In this document: positions 7,347-15,811 of the stretch, piece by piece
Numbering within the stretch: the stretch's first letter is position 1
Layout: every line of letters begins with the position of its first letter
The notes under the pieces: generated by a model
What the model was told of the DNA's origin: nothing
The model's database searches: none
The model's input: the letters and a program-made list of their open reading frames with translations, nothing else
Translations under genes and position numbers: made by a program
From: an uncultured Clostridia bacterium
Lineage (GTDB): Bacteria > Bacillota > Clostridia > Christensenellales > Borkfalkiaceae
Assembly: GCA_947626575.1 (NCBI GenBank)
Contig: CANQSR010000002.1
Span: 1 to 64,000 of the forward strand
DNA length: 64,000 nucleotides
Reading direction: 5' to 3'

Positions 7347-8530
7347 AAAAGTGGGTAGCGATTTTTTTTGCCGCATTGCTCGTTGCGGCTGGATTATGTA
7401 CGGGCGGAAAGCTCGTTGCGCACGCCGCGGAAGGAGGGAGCGCCGAAGAGCAAGCGGCGGAGGAACTCGGCGAGGCCATCGACGAACTCCTATCCTCGCT
7501 CGATACCGAAGAGCTGCAAAACTTTCTCGATACGCTCACCGACTTCGGCGGCATCTCGGTAAAGGAGAAATTGCGCGCGCTCATCACGGGGGACCTTTCG
7601 CTTGATTACGGGAGTTTATTCGGCTCCGTGGCGGCGCTCCTGTGGGAAGAGGGGCGGCAGATGCTGCCTGCGTTTGCCCTCATCTTGGCCGTTGCGCTCT
7701 TCTGCGGCATCCTCAACAGCGCAAAAAACAGCTTTTTGCAGAGTACTACGTCAGACATAATACATTTCGTATGCTATGTTTCCGTGGGCGCAGTCGTGCT
7801 TGCGAGCCTCATCGGCGTGCTGGAAGCGGGGTTTGCGGCCATATCGTCCATGCAAAAGCAGATGGACCTCGTATATCCGCTGCTTCTGACGCTCATGGCG
7901 GCGAGCGGGGGAACGGTCTCCGTCGGCATCTACCGCCCGGCCGTCGCCTTCTTCGGCGGCGCACTCTCTTCGCTCTTCACCGCGGTCATTCTTCCCACGG
8001 CCGTCATTGTCATCGTACTCACCTTCGTCTCCAATCTTTCCCCCGGCCTGCGCGTGGAAAAGCTCGGCGAACTCTTCAAGGGGATATCCAAGTGGCTGCT
8101 CGGCCTGACGCTCGGCATCTTCGGGCTGTTCATCTCCGTGCAGGGGCTTACGGCCGCGCAGTATGACGGCATGTCGCTCCGCGCAGTCAAATACATCCTT
8201 TCGGGTTCCGTTCCCTTCGTGGGGGGATTTCTTTCGGGCGGCGTGGAACTCGTCGTCGCGGGGAGCGTCCTCATCAAGAACGCCCTCGGCGCCTTTGCCG
8301 TCATCCTGCTCGCCGGCACGCTCATAAGGCCGCTCCTTCTGTTTCTCGCCTTCCGCCTGATGCTCCGCATCTCTGCGGCGGCGACCGAACCCGTCGGGGG
8401 CAATATCTCCTCCTTTTTATCGGCGCTCGCGCGGGACAGCGGCTATTTTCTCGCGGCGCTTCTCTGTATGGCCTTCCTGTATTTTCTCACGGTGCTTCTG
8501 CTCATCTGTTCCACGGGGGCGATCTTCTGA
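7343..8530 (+). CDS. spoIIIAE: Stage III sporulation protein AE
   Basis: A 395-residue polytopic membrane protein with a signal peptide ending near residue 30 (VAHAAEGG) and about seven further helices. It is the largest membrane subunit of the SpoIIIA channel complex. Features fitting the family: DYGSLFGSVAALLWEEGRQMLPAFALIL, then SSMQKQMDLVYPLLLTLMAASGG, and SSFLSALARDSGYFLAALLCM. Start ATG overlaps the spoIIIAD stop; its own TGA overlaps the spoIIIAF start. Residues 134-140 (STTSDII) are encoded by a copy of the dispersed Family A repeat (7742-7762). Confidence 0.93.
   Translation: MKKWVAIFFAALLVAAGLCTGGKLVAHAAEGGSAEEQAAEELGEAIDELLSSLDTEELQNFLDTLTDFGGISVKEKLRALITGDLSLDYGSLFGSVAALLWEEGRQMLPAFALILAVALFCGILNSAKNSFLQSTTSDIIHFVCYVSVGAVVLASLIGVLEAGFAAISSMQKQMDLVYPLLLTLMAASGGTVSVGIYRPAVAFFGGALSSLFTAVILPTAVIVIVLTFVSNLSPGLRVEKLGELFKGISKWLLGLTLGIFGLFISVQGLTAAQYDGMSLRAVKYILSGSVPFVGGFLSGGVELVVAGSVLIKNALGAFAVILLAGTLIRPLLLFLAFRLMLRISAAATEPVGGNISSFLSALARDSGYFLAALLCMAFLYFLTVLLLICSTGAIF
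7742..7762 (+). repeat. Family A repeat, copy 1 (in spoIIIAE)
   Basis: Copy with core TACTACGTCAGACATAATA. It begins on a codon boundary and encodes Ser-Thr-Thr-Ser-Asp-Ile-Ile in spoIIIAE. It differs from the consensus by G-to-C context only at TACG for TATG. Confidence 0.75.
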
Positions 8531-8985
8531 TGAAAGCATATATTCTGAGCATTGCGGGCGTCATTCTCATCGCGTCCGTCGTCACCGTCATCGCGCCCGG
8601 CGGAAAAATGGGGCAGTTCGTGAAGGGGACCGTCCGTCTCTTTCTGCTCACGGTCATGATCGCGCCGCTTTTGACGCTTGCAAAGGGCGATCTTCCGGAA
8701 GCCGTCCCTTCGCAGTACGCCGAGGACGGCGGCTATCTTTCCGCCTGCGCGGAACTCTTGGAGACGCGCGACGAGGAGGCCGTCTCGGCGTATATCTCGG
8801 AAAATTACGGACTTTCGGCACAAGTCGCGTCGAGCCGCAAACATACGGCAAACTTTGACCTTGAAAAAATCTTCGTCAGCCTCTCATTCCCAGGCATAAT
8901 CGGCGGGGACGAGCGTATAAATATCATGACCCGCATCCGAGAGGACCTTGAAAACTTATACGGATGCGCCGCGGAGGTCACTTGA
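8530..8985 (+). CDS. spoIIIAF: Stage III sporulation protein AF
   Basis: A 151-residue protein with two N-terminal membrane helices (about 4-22 and 33-53, VRLFLLTVMIAPLLTL) followed by a small soluble ring-building-motif domain (residues ~85-150). Position, size and topology fit SpoIIIAF, which forms part of the intermembrane channel. ATG 8530 overlaps the end of spoIIIAE. Its stop overlaps a TTG that I take as the spoIIIAG start. Confidence 0.88.
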   Translation: MKAYILSIAGVILIASVVTVIAPGGKMGQFVKGTVRLFLLTVMIAPLLTLAKGDLPEAVPSQYAEDGGYLSACAELLETRDEEAVSAYISENYGLSAQVASSRKHTANFDLEKIFVSLSFPGIIGGDERINIMTRIREDLENLYGCAAEVT

Positions 8986-9344
8986 ACGTTCCCGGTAAGT
9001 TGAAGCGGCTCTATGAAAACAGGACGGTCCGCATCATCGCCGTACTCATTTTGGCGCTCATCCTGCTCATCGTCGCCTTTCGGGTGTTCGCCGCGGGCGG
9101 CACAAGCGGAGAGGGCTATGCGCCCACCGAGCGGGAGGCCCGCCTCGTGCGGCTCATCGAGACGCTCGACGAAGTTACGGGCGCCACCGTCATGATCACC
9201 GAAGAGGAGGGCGCCGCCGTCGGCGCAGTCGTGATCTTCCGCGGGGAGGACGGCATCATGACCCGCATGCGCATCCTCGAAATCGCGGCGGGCGCGCTGA
9301 ATATCCCCAAGAGCGCCGTCATCGTATATCCCGCGGCGGGCTGA
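8982..9344 (+). CDS. spoIIIAG: Stage III sporulation protein AG
   Basis: A 120-residue single-pass membrane protein (helix at about residues 17-37) with an extracytoplasmic ring-building domain (TLDEVTGATVMITEEEG ... ILEIAAGALNIPKSAVIVYPA). SpoIIIAG forms the large secretin-like ring of the feeding tube. I chose TTG 8982 because GGAGG lies at 8973-8977 and TTG overlaps the spoIIIAF stop (TTGA); ATG 8964 in the same frame has no ribosome-binding site. The protein is short compared with Bacillus SpoIIIAG (about 230 residues), mainly in the linker after the membrane helix. Confidence 0.88.
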   Translation: MNVPGKLKRLYENRTVRIIAVLILALILLIVAFRVFAAGGTSGEGYAPTEREARLVRLIETLDEVTGATVMITEEEGAAVGAVVIFRGEDGIMTRMRILEIAAGALNIPKSAVIVYPAAG

Positions 9345-9374
9345 ACGTAAAAATCTTTATTGAAGGAGATAGAT

Positions 9375-9860
9375 ATGTCAAACACCAAGAAAATCGCACT
9401 TATGTCCACCCTCGTTTTACTGCTCGCCGTTACGGCCATCTTCAACTTCGTGCTTGCCGGCACGAACGGGTCCACGGTCAACGGCGGCGCCACCGTGGAG
9501 GTCAACTATTTCACGACTTACCGCGATACCAGAAGTTCCACGAGAAGCGAAGAATTCGTCCAGCTCGACAGCGTCATCTCCGCCTATGCGCAGGATTCCG
9601 CCGAGTATGCCGAAGCAGTCGCCAAAAAACAGGCCCTTGTGGACGTCATGGAGGATGAACTCGTCCTCGAATCCATCATCAAGGCGCTCGGATTCTCGGA
9701 TGCCGCCGTCTCCATCGGCGACCATGACAACATCAACATTTTCATCAATTCGAGCGAACTGACGGCGGAGACGGTCACGAAAATCTTCTATGCGCTCGAA
9801 GTGGAGAAGAACATCCGCAACGGAAATATCATAATTATGCCCGTTTATGCGGAAAGTTGA
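9375..9860 (+). CDS. spoIIIAH: Stage III sporulation protein AH
   Basis: A 161-residue membrane-anchored protein (helix at about residues 8-28) whose extracytoplasmic domain pairs with forespore SpoIIQ to hold mother cell and forespore together. Visible: YFTTYRDTRSSTRSEEFVQLDSVI, a helical middle, and the YscJ/FliF-like fold LVLESIIKALGFSDAAVSIGDHDNINIFINS. ATG 9375 has AAGGAG 8 nt upstream; an in-frame upstream AAG-rich extension has none. Last gene of the spoIIIA operon. No obvious SpoIIQ gene is in the window. Confidence 0.92.
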   Translation: MSNTKKIALMSTLVLLLAVTAIFNFVLAGTNGSTVNGGATVEVNYFTTYRDTRSSTRSEEFVQLDSVISAYAQDSAEYAEAVAKKQALVDVMEDELVLESIIKALGFSDAAVSIGDHDNINIFINSSELTAETVTKIFYALEVEKNIRNGNIIIMPVYAES

Positions 9861-9871
9861 GTAAAAACAGT

Positions 9872-9900
9872 AGTAAATTCGGAAAATATGTGCTATAATG
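9872..9900 (+). promoter_or_regulatory. Promoter of the asp23-nusB-folD operon
   Basis: Extended -10: TGTGC followed by TATAAT at 9895-9900. The -35 region (TAGTAA around 9872) is weak, as is common for extended -10 promoters. The leader to ATG 9933 is about 25 nt. Confidence 0.55.
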
Positions 9901-9932
9901 GTTCCATACATCCAACTGTATCGGAGTAGATT

Positions 9933-10328
9933 ATGGCAAGCATCAAATACAACCCTAACGGCCAAAAGGGAAAGATCACCTACAACTCTGACATCGTGAG
10001 CGGCATCGTTGTTCTGAGCCTGCAAGAGACGGAGGGCATCGAGCTGATCCCCTCCAAGGGCAAGGGCATCAAAGTGAGCTTTGAAAAAGAGGGCGTGTTC
10101 GTCGATATTTCGGTGATCGCGCACTATGGGTACAACGTGCCGGAACTTGCATACCGCATCCAGCAGACCATCAAGCAGATGGTGGAATCCATGACCAAAT
10201 ACCGGATCGCCGAGGTGGACGTCCACATCCAAAGCGTCATATTCCCCGAATCCGAGCAGACGCCCGCGGCGGATACGTCTGCGGACGGCCATCCGCAGGA
10301 TGAGCAGGAAGAGAAAAAGAACGGTTAA
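9933..10328 (+). CDS. Asp23/Gls24 family protein
   Basis: A 131-residue cytoplasmic protein of the Asp23 (DUF322) family, often linked to cell-envelope homeostasis. The family core is visible: GKITYNSDIVSGIVVLSLQETEGIEL, VSFEKEGVFVDISVIAHYGYNVPELAYRIQQTIKQMVESMT and VDVHIQSVIF. The C-terminal 25 residues are acidic and low-complexity. It lies directly before nusB, the usual Clostridia arrangement. It has its own promoter after spoIIIAH, so vegetative expression is expected. Confidence 0.9.
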   Translation: MASIKYNPNGQKGKITYNSDIVSGIVVLSLQETEGIELIPSKGKGIKVSFEKEGVFVDISVIAHYGYNVPELAYRIQQTIKQMVESMTKYRIAEVDVHIQSVIFPESEQTPAADTSADGHPQDEQEEKKNG

Positions 10329-10379
10329 ATCGCTCTTTCCCGTCTGAGGGAAGGGGAGACCCTTCAATAAGGAGATACC

Positions 10380-10772
10380 ATGAGAAGCACAGCGAGAGAA
10401 GCGGCCTTTCAGACGGTATTTGCGCGGCTCCTCGGCGGAGACCTCACGGAGGCCGAGCGCGCAAAAATTTACAGGCAGCATAAGCTCGGCGAGGAAGACA
10501 AGGCGTTCGCAGAACGCCTCGTTTCCGTGACGGAGGAACATTTCGAACAGCTCTCGGCCACCATCTCCGCGGCCGTCACGCGGTTTGCGGATTACCGCAT
10601 TTATACGGCGGATAAGGCGATCATGCTCATCGCCCTTGCCGAGATCCTGTACTTCGGCGATATCCCGCCCGTCGTTTCGGTGAGCGAGGCGGCGTCGATC
10701 GCCCGCAAGTATTCCACCGAGAGATCGGCGGACTTCGTCAACGGCGTTCTGGGGGGGATCATCAACAAATGA
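10380..10772 (+). CDS. nusB: Transcription antitermination factor NusB
   Basis: A 130-residue all-helical RNA-binding protein that acts with NusE/S10 in rRNA antitermination. The start RSTAREAAFQTVFARLLGGD matches the NusB opening (R..ARe.alq.Lf). The C-terminal ILYFGDIPPVVSVSEAASIARKYSTERSADFVNGVLGGI is the strongly conserved NusB tail (usually iP..V.iNEavelAk.ys...s..FVNGvLd.i). A strong AAGGAG precedes ATG. It overlaps folD by 4 nt (ATGA). Confidence 0.95.
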   Translation: MRSTAREAAFQTVFARLLGGDLTEAERAKIYRQHKLGEEDKAFAERLVSVTEEHFEQLSATISAAVTRFADYRIYTADKAIMLIALAEILYFGDIPPVVSVSEAASIARKYSTERSADFVNGVLGGIINK

Positions 10773-11611
10773 AGCTCATTGACGGAAAACAGACCGCGGC
10801 CGATATCCGCGCCGGACTGAAAGCGCGGGCGGCCGCTTTTTCGTGCAAATACGGTTTGCCCGTAGGGCTTGCCGTCGTCCTCATCGGCGATGACCCCGCC
10901 TCCGCAGTTTACGTGCGCAACAAGATCAAGGCCTGCGAAGAGGTGGGGATCCGCTCCTTCGCGCACATTCTGCCGGCAGACGCCACGCAGGAAACGGCCG
11001 AAAACGAGGTGCGGCGGCTCGCGGAGGACGCGTCCGTCCACGGCATCCTCGTGCAGCTCCCGCTCCCCGCCCATCTCGCTGCTTCCCGCATCCTCGCCCG
11101 AATTCCCGCCGCAAAGGACGTGGACGGTTTTTCGGTAGAGAATGTAGGCCTGCTTGCCAAGGGCGAGCGGGGGACCGTCGCCTGTACGCCGCTCGGCGTC
11201 ATGGAACTCTTGCGCCGCTACCGCATCCCCACGGCGGGAAAACGCGCCGTGGTCATCGGAAGGAGCAACACGGTGGGCAAGCCCATGGCGATGCTGCTCA
11301 TCGGGGCGGATGCGACGGTGACCGTCTGCCACTCCAAAACGCAGGACCTTGCCGCCGTTTGCCGCCAAGCGGATATTCTCGTCGCCGCGGTCGGGCGGCC
11401 CAAGACCGTGACGGCGGACATGGTGAAAGAGGGGGCCGTCGTCATCGACGTCGGCATCAACCGCGACGGCGGAAAACTGTGCGGCGACGTGGATTTCGAG
11501 GGCGTGAAGGACAAGGTCTCCTATATTACGCCCGTTCCGGGCGGGGTGGGGCCGATGACCGTCGCCATGCTCCTGCAAAATACATTGGATGCGGCGGAGC
11601 GGCAGGTATGA
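10769..11611 (+). CDS. folD: Bifunctional methylenetetrahydrofolate dehydrogenase/cyclohydrolase
   Basis: A 280-residue enzyme interconverting methylene-, methenyl- and formyl-tetrahydrofolate for one-carbon metabolism. Motifs: VLIGDDPASAVYVRNKIKACEEVGI with the catalytic Tyr-Lys pair, VQLPLPAH, AKDVDGF, and the cofactor site VVIGRSNTVGKPMAMLL; the end PVPGGVGPMTVAMLLQNT is diagnostic. Full length. ATG overlaps the nusB stop, and its TGA overlaps the ispA start. Confidence 0.97.
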   Translation: MKLIDGKQTAADIRAGLKARAAAFSCKYGLPVGLAVVLIGDDPASAVYVRNKIKACEEVGIRSFAHILPADATQETAENEVRRLAEDASVHGILVQLPLPAHLAASRILARIPAAKDVDGFSVENVGLLAKGERGTVACTPLGVMELLRRYRIPTAGKRAVVIGRSNTVGKPMAMLLIGADATVTVCHSKTQDLAAVCRQADILVAAVGRPKTVTADMVKEGAVVIDVGINRDGGKLCGDVDFEGVKDKVSYITPVPGGVGPMTVAMLLQNTLDAAERQV

Positions 11612-12471
11612 ATTTCAACGTCCGCTATGAACTTTACCGCGCCTATTTCGAGCGCGGTCTCGGCAACTTCTGCGCATGCATGGACGTCGCGCCCGCCGTT
11701 TTGGGGGAGAGTATGCGCTATTCCCTGCTCGCAGGAGGAAAACGCATCCGCCCCGTGCTGTTCCTGTCCGTGCTGGACCTCTTGGGCTGCGATCACGAAA
11801 AGGAACTTCCGCTCGCGCTCGCCATCGAATGTATCCATACATATTCGCTCATCCACGACGATCTTCCCGCCATGGATGACGACGATCTGCGCAGGGGCCG
11901 CCCCTCCAACCATGTTGTCTATGGCGAAGCAAACGCCATCCTCGCGGGGGACGGGCTTCTCTCCACGGCGGCCGAGATCCTCTTGGAGGAGGCTGGAAGG
12001 AGCGCAAGGCACCTCGCCGCCGCAAAAGTCCTCGCACATGCGGCGGGCGTATCCGGAATGGTGGCGGGGCAATCCGCCGATCTGCTCTTCGAAAACAGGG
12101 AGGGAACGGCTTCCGACCTCATTTTCATCCATACCAACAAGACGGGCAGGATGATCTCCGCGCCGCTCACGATGGCGGCGACGCTCGCGGGCCGCGATCC
12201 CGCGCCGTTCACGCGCTTCGGCGATACGTTGGGGCTACTCTTCCAGCTCACGGACGACCTGCTCGACGAACAGGCCGCAAAGCTCGGAAAGACCCCCGGA
12301 AAAGACCGCGAGGAGGGGAAATTTACCGCAGTCAAGGCGTACGGAAAGACGCGCGCCGCAGAGATGTGCATACAATATGAACAGACTTGCCATGCCATCC
12401 TCGAAGAACTTGACGCCGATACGGAATTTCTGCACGGCGTCGTGGAGCTGGTCGCAAAGCGCGGCCTATGA
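11608..12471 (+). CDS. ispA: Polyprenyl (farnesyl/geranyl) diphosphate synthase
   Basis: A 287-residue trans-prenyltransferase condensing IPP with allylic diphosphates. First Asp-rich motif DDLPAMDDDDLRRG and second LTDDLLDE, with GGKRIRP for diphosphate binding and ECIHTYSLIHDD before the first motif. Start ATG overlaps the folD stop (ATGA). Followed by dxs with another 4-nt overlap, so an isoprenoid block (ispA-dxs-tlyA) sits in one operon, as in Bacillus and many Clostridia. Chain length (C15 versus C20) cannot be settled by eye. Confidence 0.94.
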   Translation: MNFNVRYELYRAYFERGLGNFCACMDVAPAVLGESMRYSLLAGGKRIRPVLFLSVLDLLGCDHEKELPLALAIECIHTYSLIHDDLPAMDDDDLRRGRPSNHVVYGEANAILAGDGLLSTAAEILLEEAGRSARHLAAAKVLAHAAGVSGMVAGQSADLLFENREGTASDLIFIHTNKTGRMISAPLTMAATLAGRDPAPFTRFGDTLGLLFQLTDDLLDEQAAKLGKTPGKDREEGKFTAVKAYGKTRAAEMCIQYEQTCHAILEELDADTEFLHGVVELVAKRGL

Positions 12472-14204
12472 CGGCGTACTTCGGTCCGCCGGTTTTGTAT
12501 CTTATGAGAAATATTTCAAGGGCAGAGATCAAAAACGCTTCCTATGAGCAGCTCGGCGCCATGTGCGAACGTCTGCGCGAAGAGATCTTCCGCACGGTGT
12601 CATCGTGCGGCGGACATCTTTCCTCCAACCTCGGAGCCGTCGAGCTAACCGTGGCGCTTCACCGCGTATTCGATTTCCCGCACGATAAACTCGTCTTTGA
12701 CGTGGGGCATCAGTGCTATACCCATAAACTGCTCTCAGGGCGCGCCGCGCTCTTCCACACCTTGCGCAAGGAGGGCGGTCTCTCAGGATTCCCCAAGCGC
12801 GAAGAGAGCGAGTATGATTGTTACGGCGCGGGCCACGCCGGGACGGCCATCTCCGCCGCGCTCGGCATCGCAAAGGCGCGCGACCTCAAAGGCGAAGACT
12901 TCGACGTCATCGCGCTCGTGGGCGACGGGTCCTTCCAGAACGGACTCATCTTCGAGGCCCTCAACAGCCTTTCCGTCCTCAAAACGCGGATCCTCATCAT
13001 CCTAAACGATAACGGCATGTCCATCTCGCCCACGGAGGGGGCCACGCACGACGTTTTGAACGCCATCAAAGAGGGCGTGCGCGACGCCCGCCTCTTCGAG
13101 CAATTCGGCCTCACCTATATGGGCGGCGTGAACGGGAACTCCTTCGAAAGCCTTCTCCCTGCGCTCCAAGAGGCGAAATCGCGCCTCAAAGAGGGGAGCG
13201 TACTCCTGCACGTGACGACGCGCAAGGGCCTCGGCTATCCGTTCAGCGAAAATGCGCCCACCGAGACGCACGGGTTCGGCCCCAAGCCCGCCGTTCACAG
13301 CGAATACCCCGCGGCGCTCGGCGAGGAACTCATCCGCCTTGCGGAGCAGGATAGCCGCGTCGTCGTCGTGACGGCCGCCATGACGGACAGCCTTGGGCTT
13401 CGTCCCTTCTTCGAGCGCTTCCCGGAGCGCGCCTTTGACGTGGGGATCTGCGAAGAACATGCCTGCGTTCTTGCCGCCGCGCTCGCTTCGGCCGGCATGC
13501 GCCCGTACTATGCCATCTATTCCACGTTTTTACAGCGCGCCTTCGATGAGATCATCCACGACGTCTGCGGGCAAAATCTGCCCGTGACCTTCTGCATCGA
13601 CCACGCGGGCATCACGGGACCCGACGGGGAAACGCACCAGGGGGTTTTCGACCTTTCCTATCTCTCCTTTATTCCCAACCTCACGGTGGGGATCCCCAAA
13701 AACATCGGGGAACTCCGCGGCATGCTTCGCATGGGGGCAAAGCTCGGCGGCCCGCTCGCCATCCGCTATCCGAGTACGGGCGAAGCGGGGGAGTTTTCCC
13801 CCGTCGAATTGGGGAAATTTGAGATTTTACATAGTACTATGTCAGACATAATCGTGTTTGCGGCGGGGGAGCGTTGCATCGCGCTCGCCGAGGAAGCCGC
13901 GGAGAGGCTGCGCGGCGAAGTGGATTTCACGCTCGTCAACGCGCGTTTCTTGCGCCCGCTCGATACGGAGCTTCTCGCATCGAGAACAGAACGCTATGTC
14001 GTGACGTTAGAGGACAACGCCGTAATAGGCGGGTTGGGCGACGCCATTGCGCGGTTTTATCGCGAAAGCGGCCGCACGGTGCGCTGTTTCGGCTACCGCG
14101 ACGCCTTTATCCCGCACGGGGAGGCGGGCGCGCTCGCCGAAAAGTACGGGTTGGGCCGCGAAGCGCTCATCTCCTGCCTGAGGGAATTCCATGCGCGCGG
14201 ATAA
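12468..14204 (+). CDS. dxs: 1-deoxy-D-xylulose-5-phosphate synthase
   Basis: A 578-residue thiamine-diphosphate enzyme condensing pyruvate and glyceraldehyde-3-phosphate, first step of the MEP pathway. Motifs: GGHLSSNLGAVELTVALH, GHQCYTHKLLSGR, the TPP site GDGSFQNGLIFEALN...NDNGMSI, and the catalytic Glu in GICEEHACVLAAALA. Slightly shorter than the usual 620 residues. ATG 12468 overlaps ispA; ATG 12504 (MRNISRAEIK) is an alternative that aligns well with family starts. Residues 456-462 (STMSDII) come from a Family A repeat copy, just before IVFAAGE where other DXS proteins have a short variable turn. Confidence 0.95.
   Translation: MTAYFGPPVLYLMRNISRAEIKNASYEQLGAMCERLREEIFRTVSSCGGHLSSNLGAVELTVALHRVFDFPHDKLVFDVGHQCYTHKLLSGRAALFHTLRKEGGLSGFPKREESEYDCYGAGHAGTAISAALGIAKARDLKGEDFDVIALVGDGSFQNGLIFEALNSLSVLKTRILIILNDNGMSISPTEGATHDVLNAIKEGVRDARLFEQFGLTYMGGVNGNSFESLLPALQEAKSRLKEGSVLLHVTTRKGLGYPFSENAPTETHGFGPKPAVHSEYPAALGEELIRLAEQDSRVVVVTAAMTDSLGLRPFFERFPERAFDVGICEEHACVLAAALASAGMRPYYAIYSTFLQRAFDEIIHDVCGQNLPVTFCIDHAGITGPDGETHQGVFDLSYLSFIPNLTVGIPKNIGELRGMLRMGAKLGGPLAIRYPSTGEAGEFSPVELGKFEILHSTMSDIIVFAAGERCIALAEEAAERLRGEVDFTLVNARFLRPLDTELLASRTERYVVTLEDNAVIGGLGDAIARFYRESGRTVRCFGYRDAFIPHGEAGALAEKYGLGREALISCLREFHARG
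13833..13853 (+). repeat. Family A repeat, copy 2 (in dxs)
   Basis: Core TACTATGTCAGACATAAT, containing the perfect inverted repeat TATGTC-A-GACATA. It is in the same codon frame as copy 1 and encodes Ser-Thr-Met-Ser-Asp-Ile-Ile in dxs. Confidence 0.85.
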
Positions 14205-14958
14205 ATGCCTTGCGGCGCGGTTCGGCTCGCGCACAAAGGCGAAGGAGGCCCTGCTTGCGGGGCGCGTTCTCCTGCACGGAAAGCCCGTAAAGCCGGACGA
14301 GGAACTTGACGGCGGCGAGGATCTCGTGATCTTAGACGGGCCGGACTTCGCCTCTGCGGGCGGCAAGAAACTGCAACGCGCGCTCGGCGTGTTTCCCGTG
14401 GCCGTGGAAGGGCGCACGTTTGCCGACCTCGGCGCAAGCACGGGCGGATTTACCGACGTACTTTTAAGGCACGGCGCGGCCCGCGTGTTTGCGGTCGATG
14501 TGGGGAGGGGGCAGTTGGATGAAAGGCTCTCCGCGGATGCGCGCGTCACCGTCATGGACGGCGTCAACGCCCGCTATCTGAGGCGGGAGGACTTTCCCGT
14601 CCCGCTCGACGGGGTTGTCTCCGACCTCAGTTTTATCTCGCTCAGGCTGGTCTTGCCCGCCGTCCGCGACCTGCTCGGCGAGGGCGGGACGGCGCTCGTC
14701 CTCTTCAAACCGCAGTTCGAATGCGGCGGAAAGGGCCTCGGAAAGAGCGGCATCCTTCCCAAGTCCCGCCACGACGCCCTGCTCGGCGGATTCTATGATT
14801 TCTGCACCGCGATCGGCCTCGCCCCGTGCGGCGCCGTCAACGCGCCCGTTCTGCCCGGAAAAAATATCGAATACGTCGTCTGGCTCAAAAAGGGGGAAGG
14901 GGGAATGCCCAAACGGGAATTTCTCGCCGCCGCAGAAAAAATTTTTTCGGAAACGTGA
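14191..14958 (+). CDS. tlyA: TlyA-family rRNA 2'-O-methyltransferase
   Basis: A 255-residue protein with an N-terminal S4 RNA-binding domain (MRADKCLAARFGSRTKAKEALLAGRVLLHG) and a FtsJ-like SAM methyltransferase domain (FADLGASTGGFTDVLLRHGA, then VDVGRGQL). TlyA methylates 16S and 23S rRNA ribose in other bacteria; some homologues are called haemolysins from an old assay. Overlaps dxs by 14 nt. The dxs-tlyA-nadK-argR-recN order is standard for Firmicutes. Confidence 0.93.
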   Translation: MRADKCLAARFGSRTKAKEALLAGRVLLHGKPVKPDEELDGGEDLVILDGPDFASAGGKKLQRALGVFPVAVEGRTFADLGASTGGFTDVLLRHGAARVFAVDVGRGQLDERLSADARVTVMDGVNARYLRREDFPVPLDGVVSDLSFISLRLVLPAVRDLLGEGGTALVLFKPQFECGGKGLGKSGILPKSRHDALLGGFYDFCTAIGLAPCGAVNAPVLPGKNIEYVVWLKKGEGGMPKREFLAAAEKIFSET

Positions 14959-14975
14959 AAATATCCGAAAAATAC

Positions 14976-15004
14976 TTGCAATTATACAGAAATAATACTA
15001 TAAT
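14976..15004 (+). promoter_or_regulatory. Promoter of nadK, nearly leaderless
   Basis: TTGCAA (14976-14981), 17 nt spacer, TATAAT (14999-15004). The -10 ends 10 nt before ATG 15015, predicting an mRNA leader of about 3-4 nt and no room for a Shine-Dalgarno site. Confidence 0.7.
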
Positions 15005-15014
15005 ATCCAAGGAT

Positions 15015-15797
15015 ATGCAAATCGGGATCTATCACAACGTCGCCGAAGACGTCGCCGAAGGCTACGTGCGGCAACTCAAAGCGCGCGGCGCGCAAGTCAA
15101 GGTTTTCTCCCGTGAAGAGGAGATCTGCGGATGCGACCGTCTCGTCGTACTCGGCGGCGACGGCACGATGCTGCGGGCGGCCAAGCGCGCGGCGGAATGC
15201 AAGATCCCGCTCGTGGGCGTCAATTACGGGCGGCTGGGTTTTCTCACCGAATTCGAACGCGGGGAGACCGAAGAGCTTGCCTCGCTCGTGCTTTCAAAGG
15301 ACTGCCCGCACATCCGCCGTTCCATGTTGGAGATCTCTCTGAACGGCACATCCTGCCTGTGTCTCAACGAGCTTGCGCTCCTCAGGGAGATTTCGCCCGT
15401 CCGTGCCAACCGCGTGGAGAGCATCTCCGTGCGCATGAACGGCAGCAACGCGGGGGATTTCGTCGCGGACGGCCTCATCGTGGCCACGCCGACGGGTTCC
15501 ACGGCCTATTCGCTCTCGGCGGGCGGGAGCATCGCAACGCCCGATTGCAACATATTTTTGCTGACGCCCGTGTGCGCGTTTTCGCTCAAAAGCCGTCCCA
15601 TCGTCTATCCTGACAGCGCCGAACTCACCTTCGGCATCAGTGAAGGCGATTTTCTTATGGTCTACGGGGACGGCGTCTTTTTGGGGAAGGCGGGGAGCGG
15701 CGATAAGCTCACCGTAAAGAAGGCGGCCCGCAGTGCGGACTTTCTCACGCGGGACCGCCAAGGATTTTTTGAACGTCTGACAAAGAAAATCAATTGA
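15015..15797 (+). CDS. nadK: NAD kinase
   Basis: A 260-residue ATP/polyphosphate-NAD kinase making NADP. Motifs: LGGDGTMLRAA (residues 46-56), GVNYGRLGFLTEF, NELALLRE, and DGLIVATPTGSTAYSLSAGG. The reading frame continues upstream into tlyA but ATG 15015 gives the normal NadK start (MQIGIYHN). No Shine-Dalgarno precedes it, and a consensus promoter lies immediately upstream, so the mRNA may be leaderless. Followed after 14 nt by argR. Confidence 0.95.
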   Translation: MQIGIYHNVAEDVAEGYVRQLKARGAQVKVFSREEEICGCDRLVVLGGDGTMLRAAKRAAECKIPLVGVNYGRLGFLTEFERGETEELASLVLSKDCPHIRRSMLEISLNGTSCLCLNELALLREISPVRANRVESISVRMNGSNAGDFVADGLIVATPTGSTAYSLSAGGSIATPDCNIFLLTPVCAFSLKSRPIVYPDSAELTFGISEGDFLMVYGDGVFLGKAGSGDKLTVKKAARSADFLTRDRQGFFERLTKKIN

Positions 15798-15811
15798 TAC
15801 AAAGGGGGAAT

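Noticed and set aside
13501..13525. CGTACTATGCCATCTATTCC in dxs as another Family A copy
   Set aside because: Matches only GTACTATG; the sequence encodes the conserved DXS segment YYAIYST and lacks the GACATA half.
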